A stretch of 38,955 nt of DNA from Catellatospora vulcania. Lineage in GTDB: Bacteria > Actinomycetota > Actinomycetes > Mycobacteriales > Micromonosporaceae. Position 1 is the stretch's first letter. Each line of letters opens with the position of its first letter. Of this stretch, positions 36,273 through 38,955 are shown in pieces. The position numbers and the translations under genes were made by a program. The stretch lies in the NCBI RefSeq assembly GCF_009720385.1, contig NZ_ML769309.1, positions 134,685 to 173,639 on the forward strand. Direction: 5' to 3'. The notes under the pieces are model-generated. The model was not told where the DNA came from and made no database searches. It was given only the letters and a program-made list of their open reading frames with translations.

Positions 36273-36365
36273 GGGTGCTCCCAGCCGCGGCGTCAGTGAC
36301 GGGCCCGTCGGTGACGGGTGCCGCCATACTGCCACGCGCCGGCGCGCGAGGGCAGGGGCGAGCGG

Positions 36366-36398
36366 ACGAGCCCGGCCGGACGGACCGGCCGGGCTCGT
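36366..36398 (-). terminator. Perfect 14-bp hairpin terminator
   Basis: Arms 36366-36379 and 36385-36398 pair perfectly around a five-base loop, 16 bases past the stop of the penicillin-binding protein gene on the minus strand. Confidence 0.8.
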
Positions 36399-36413
36399 GT
36401 GGGACCGCGCTGC

Positions 36414-38955
36414 TCAGCGTGAGGCGGAAGGCAACGGGCCTGGTGGCGTCGCTGGACTTGGTCCGGCCACGGCGGGCGACGGGACCACGTCGGCGTTGCC
36501 GGGCACGGTCGGGCTGGCCGCCAGGCAGGCCGGTTTGGGGTCGCAGTCGGCGGGCTTCGGCTTCTTGGACGGCTCGACGCCGTCGCCCACGCCCTCGACC
36601 TCCCCGATCTTGCCGCCGGTGCCGGCGGCCAGGGGCTCCAGTTTGAGTTTCATGTCGGCGTGGGCCCGGTTCATGAACGCCTGCCAGATGTCGGCGGGCA
36701 GGCCGACGCTGGTGATGTTGCCGCCGCCCAGGGCCTTGGGCCGGTAGATCGGGTCCGAGGCGTTCTTGACGTTGCCGACCCAGATGGCCGTGGCGATCTG
36801 CGGCGTGTAGCCGACGGTCCACACGTTGGAGTGGGCCTTGTCCTGGACCTTGCTCTCCCAGGTGCCGGTCTTCGCGGCGGCTTCGCGGCCGCCGGCCAGC
36901 GCGTGGTAGTAGGACTTGGGCAGCTGCTTGAGCAGGCCGGTGACCTCGTCGGCGACCTCCTGCCGGATGCGCCGCTCGGCCTTGCTGACCTCGCCGGTGT
37001 TCGGCACCAGCTGGTACTTGCCGGTCCTCTCGTCCTTCTTCTCCACCTTGAGCACGACGTGCGGTTTGTTGTAGACGCCGTGGTTGGCGAAGGTCGCCAT
37101 GCCCGAGGCGTGGTCGAGCACGGTGACGGGGTACTGCCCGAAGCCGACCTGGTAGTCGAAGGAGGCGCGGCTGGTGTCCGTGTCGGGCTTGTCGAGGTTG
37201 CGGGCCTTGCCGTCGCTGACCGCCCACATGGTGTTGATGCCGGCCGCGTGCGCCATGGCCACCACGTTCTTCGGCTCGATCTTCTTCGCGATCTTGAAGA
37301 ACGGCACGTTGAGCGAGAGCCGGGTGACGTCCAGCAGGGTGCACTTTCGCTTGCACTTGAGGCTGCCGGCGTCGCGGCCGGCGTTCTCCACCTCGTACGG
37401 GCAGAGGTTGTACTTGTCGCAGTTGCGCTTCTTACCGGTGGCGACGATGGGGGTCGGGTCCCAGGTGGACTTGAGCGAGATGCCCGCGTCGATCGCGGCG
37501 GCCAGCGTGTAGACCTTGAACGAGGACGCCGGCGGGTGGCCGCCGTCCTCCCAGATGGTGCCCTCGTTGATCTTCCCGGCGTAGTCGATGCCGGTGCCGT
37601 CGGCGCCGCCGTAGTACGCCAGCACCCGGCCGTTCTTCGGGTCGATCGCCACCCCGGCCGCGATCACGTTCTTCGGATAGTTCCTCATCTTGGTGTACTC
37701 GCCGTCGACCTTGGGGTCGACGGCCTTGGCGACGTCGTTGACGCACACCTTCTTGTCGCCCTTGCCCTTGCAGGTCTCCTTCCACTCGAAGGTGCGGAAC
37801 AGCTGCGCCTCCAGCGCCTGCTGGGCCTTGGAGTTGATCGTCGTGGTGATCCGGTAGCCCTTGTTGCGCCAGTCGGTGATGCCCCAGGCCGCCATCTCCC
37901 GCTCGACGTACTTCGTGATCACGAAGCCGGTGCCGGTGCCCTGGATGCCGGTCTCGCCGGACCGGGCGGAGTACTTGCGCAGCGTCTTGTCCGGATACAC
38001 CATGGTCGCGCGCTTGCCCGGGTCGAGCCGCCCCATCTCGACCATGTTGTCGAGCACGTAGTTCCAGCGGATCTTGGCGGCCTCGGGGTTGAGGTGCGGG
38101 TCGTAGCCCTTGGTGCCGTCGTAGTCGTTGGGCTCGGGTTGCTTGAGCACCGCGCCGAGCACCGCCGCCTGCTCGACCGTGATCTGGTCGGCCGACTTGT
38201 TGAAGTACGCCTTCGCCGCCGCGCCGACGCCGCTGGAGCCGCGGCCGAACCAGACGGTGTTCACGTAGAACCCGAGGATCTCGTCCTTGGAGTGCTCCTC
38301 CTCCAGCCGCCTGGCCATCACCGCCTCGCGCAGCTTGCGGGCATAGGTGACCTCGAGGTCCTTGGCCGCGTTGCGGGCGTACTGCTGGGTGATGGTGGAC
38401 GCGCCCTGGGTCTCGCCGCCGGTCAGGTTGTTCCAGGCGGCGCGGGCCACGCCCCACAGGTCGATGCCGTGGTGGTTGAAGAAGTTCTTGTCCTCGCCCG
38501 CGATGAGAGCCACCTTGACCTCGTCGGACAGGGCGGCCATGGAGACGATCTCGCGGTTCTCGCCGCCGAGTTTGGCGATCTGCGCACCGTCGGCGGAGTA
38601 GACGAAGGTGTTCTCGTTCGGGCTGAAGTCCGCGGGCTCGGGCACCGAGTCGTAGAGGTAGGCGACCCCGATCAGGCCGCCGCCGGCGACCATGACGACG
38701 ACCGCGGCCGCGGCCAGCACGATGCTGCGCCAGCGCCACCTGCCGAGCCTGCTCCTGCGGCCCGTGCGCTTGCTGCCGGCGGGTCCGCCCGGCGGTTCGC
38801 CTTCCGTATCGCGCCCGGTGGGCAGCGCGGCGGTGCGGTTCGGGCCGCCGACGGAGGGGCGGGGGCCGACGGCGACGCGGCCTGCGGCGGCCCGGCCGGC
38901 GTTGCCGCCGACGCTCGCGCGGCCCGACGCGGACGGCACGGCGGCCCGGCCGGCG
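36414..38955 (-). CDS. Class A penicillin-binding protein (5' end outside window)
   Basis: At least 841 residues of a bifunctional peptidoglycan synthase. A basic, Gly/Ala-rich cytoplasmic segment precedes one membrane helix (SIVLAAAAVVVMVAGGGLIG). The transglycosylase domain follows with its catalytic Glu in GEDKNFFNHHG and the STITQQYARN motif. The transpeptidase domain has the serine in PASSFKVY (near 37520), SLN (near 37310) and KTGTWES (near 36865). The tail is Pro/Ser-rich and has no PASTA domain. The frame remains open to the window edge, so the true start is not visible (GTG 38939 is only the first start inside). It builds the cell wall, with both domains outside the membrane. Confidence 0.93.
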   Translation of the reverse strand, partial: AGRAAVPSASGRASVGGNAGRAAAGRVAVGPRPSVGGPNRTAALPTGRDTEGEPPGGPAGSKRTGRRSRLGRWRWRSIVLAAAAVVVMVAGGGLIGVAYLYDSVPEPADFSPNENTFVYSADGAQIAKLGGENREIVSMAALSDEVKVALIAGEDKNFFNHHGIDLWGVARAAWNNLTGGETQGASTITQQYARNAAKDLEVTYARKLREAVMARRLEEEHSKDEILGFYVNTVWFGRGSSGVGAAAKAYFNKSADQITVEQAAVLGAVLKQPEPNDYDGTKGYDPHLNPEAAKIRWNYVLDNMVEMGRLDPGKRATMVYPDKTLRKYSARSGETGIQGTGTGFVITKYVEREMAAWGITDWRNKGYRITTTINSKAQQALEAQLFRTFEWKETCKGKGDKKVCVNDVAKAVDPKVDGEYTKMRNYPKNVIAAGVAIDPKNGRVLAYYGGADGTGIDYAGKINEGTIWEDGGHPPASSFKVYTLAAAIDAGISLKSTWDPTPIVATGKKRNCDKYNLCPYEVENAGRDAGSLKCKRKCTLLDVTRLSLNVPFFKIAKKIEPKNVVAMAHAAGINTMWAVSDGKARNLDKPDTDTSRASFDYQVGFGQYPVTVLDHASGMATFANHGVYNKPHVVLKVEKKDERTGKYQLVPNTGEVSKAERRIRQEVADEVTGLLKQLPKSYYHALAGGREAAAKTGTWESKVQDKAHSNVWTVGYTPQIATAIWVGNVKNASDPIYRPKALGGGNITSVGLPADIWQAFMNRAHADMKLKLEPLAAGTGGKIGEVEGVGDGVEPSKKPKPADCDPKPACLAASPTVPGNADVVPSPAVAGPSPATPPGPLPSASR

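Overview
The window is very GC-rich and densely coded, with many GTG/TTG starts, short spacers and ATGA stop/start overlaps. A maleylpyruvate-isomerase-fold protein of the mycothiol-dependent family, an RsrR-type Rrf2 regulator, several actinobacterial stress-protein families and T-tract-free hairpin terminators point to a chromosomal segment of an actinomycete. Micromonosporaceae-like is my inference from overall protein style, not a proof. No tRNA, rRNA, CRISPR array, transposase, integrase or phage gene was seen.

Layout. 1-298: low-complexity G/C edge without a supported gene. 299-9808: stress and repair block: mycothiol-dependent DinB-fold protein, Ogt-type DNA methyltransferase, PsiE-like membrane protein, membrane PAS-GGDEF diguanylate cyclase, YflT-like general stress protein, Cys-free bL36, a UvrA-like ABC protein lacking the UvrB-binding domain, a hemerythrin protein, GlsB-like membrane protein and a DUF1905/OmdA protein. 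9894-12059: a secreted five-repeat DUF11 protein. 12182-14913: minus-strand set of beta-propeller protein, isochorismatase-like hydrolase and SDR. 14998-16328: an NmrA-like NAD(P)-binding protein divergent from an RsrR-like [2Fe-2S] regulator, with operator-like repeats between them. 16386-20006: GNAT, a split HTH regulator, two small unknown genes, an orphan response regulator and a small secreted protein. 20234-24842: SDR, then TetR-poxB-GNAT, then a secreted protein.

24901-31420: regulator-rich region. A four-gene chain on the minus strand (PhzS-like FAD monooxygenase, MarR, CocE/NonD hydrolase, DUF3237), each joined to the next by an ATGA overlap, is followed by a membrane protein plus winged-helix regulator joined the same way. 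Divergently, a MerR/GyrI-like regulator with a 19-bp-spacer promoter precedes a BtrH/C39-like protein with a visible Cys-His-Asp triad. 31464-35407: 2,2-dialkylglycine decarboxylase divergent from its LysR regulator, with a DHA2-type MFS exporter converging on the regulator. 35526-38955: an Est30-like esterase and a class A penicillin-binding protein cut by the window edge.

The best non-gene signals are two copies of a 75-bp hairpin element lying 13 kb apart in intergenic DNA (59 of 75 positions identical), a 42-bp perfect palindrome built of alternating heptamers, and regulator-specific inverted repeats in nearly every divergent promoter. The most interesting functional units are the RsrR-NmrA redox pair, the PhzS-like/MarR/CocE/DUF3237 operon and the MerR-BtrH-like pair. 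I see no single large unknown system.
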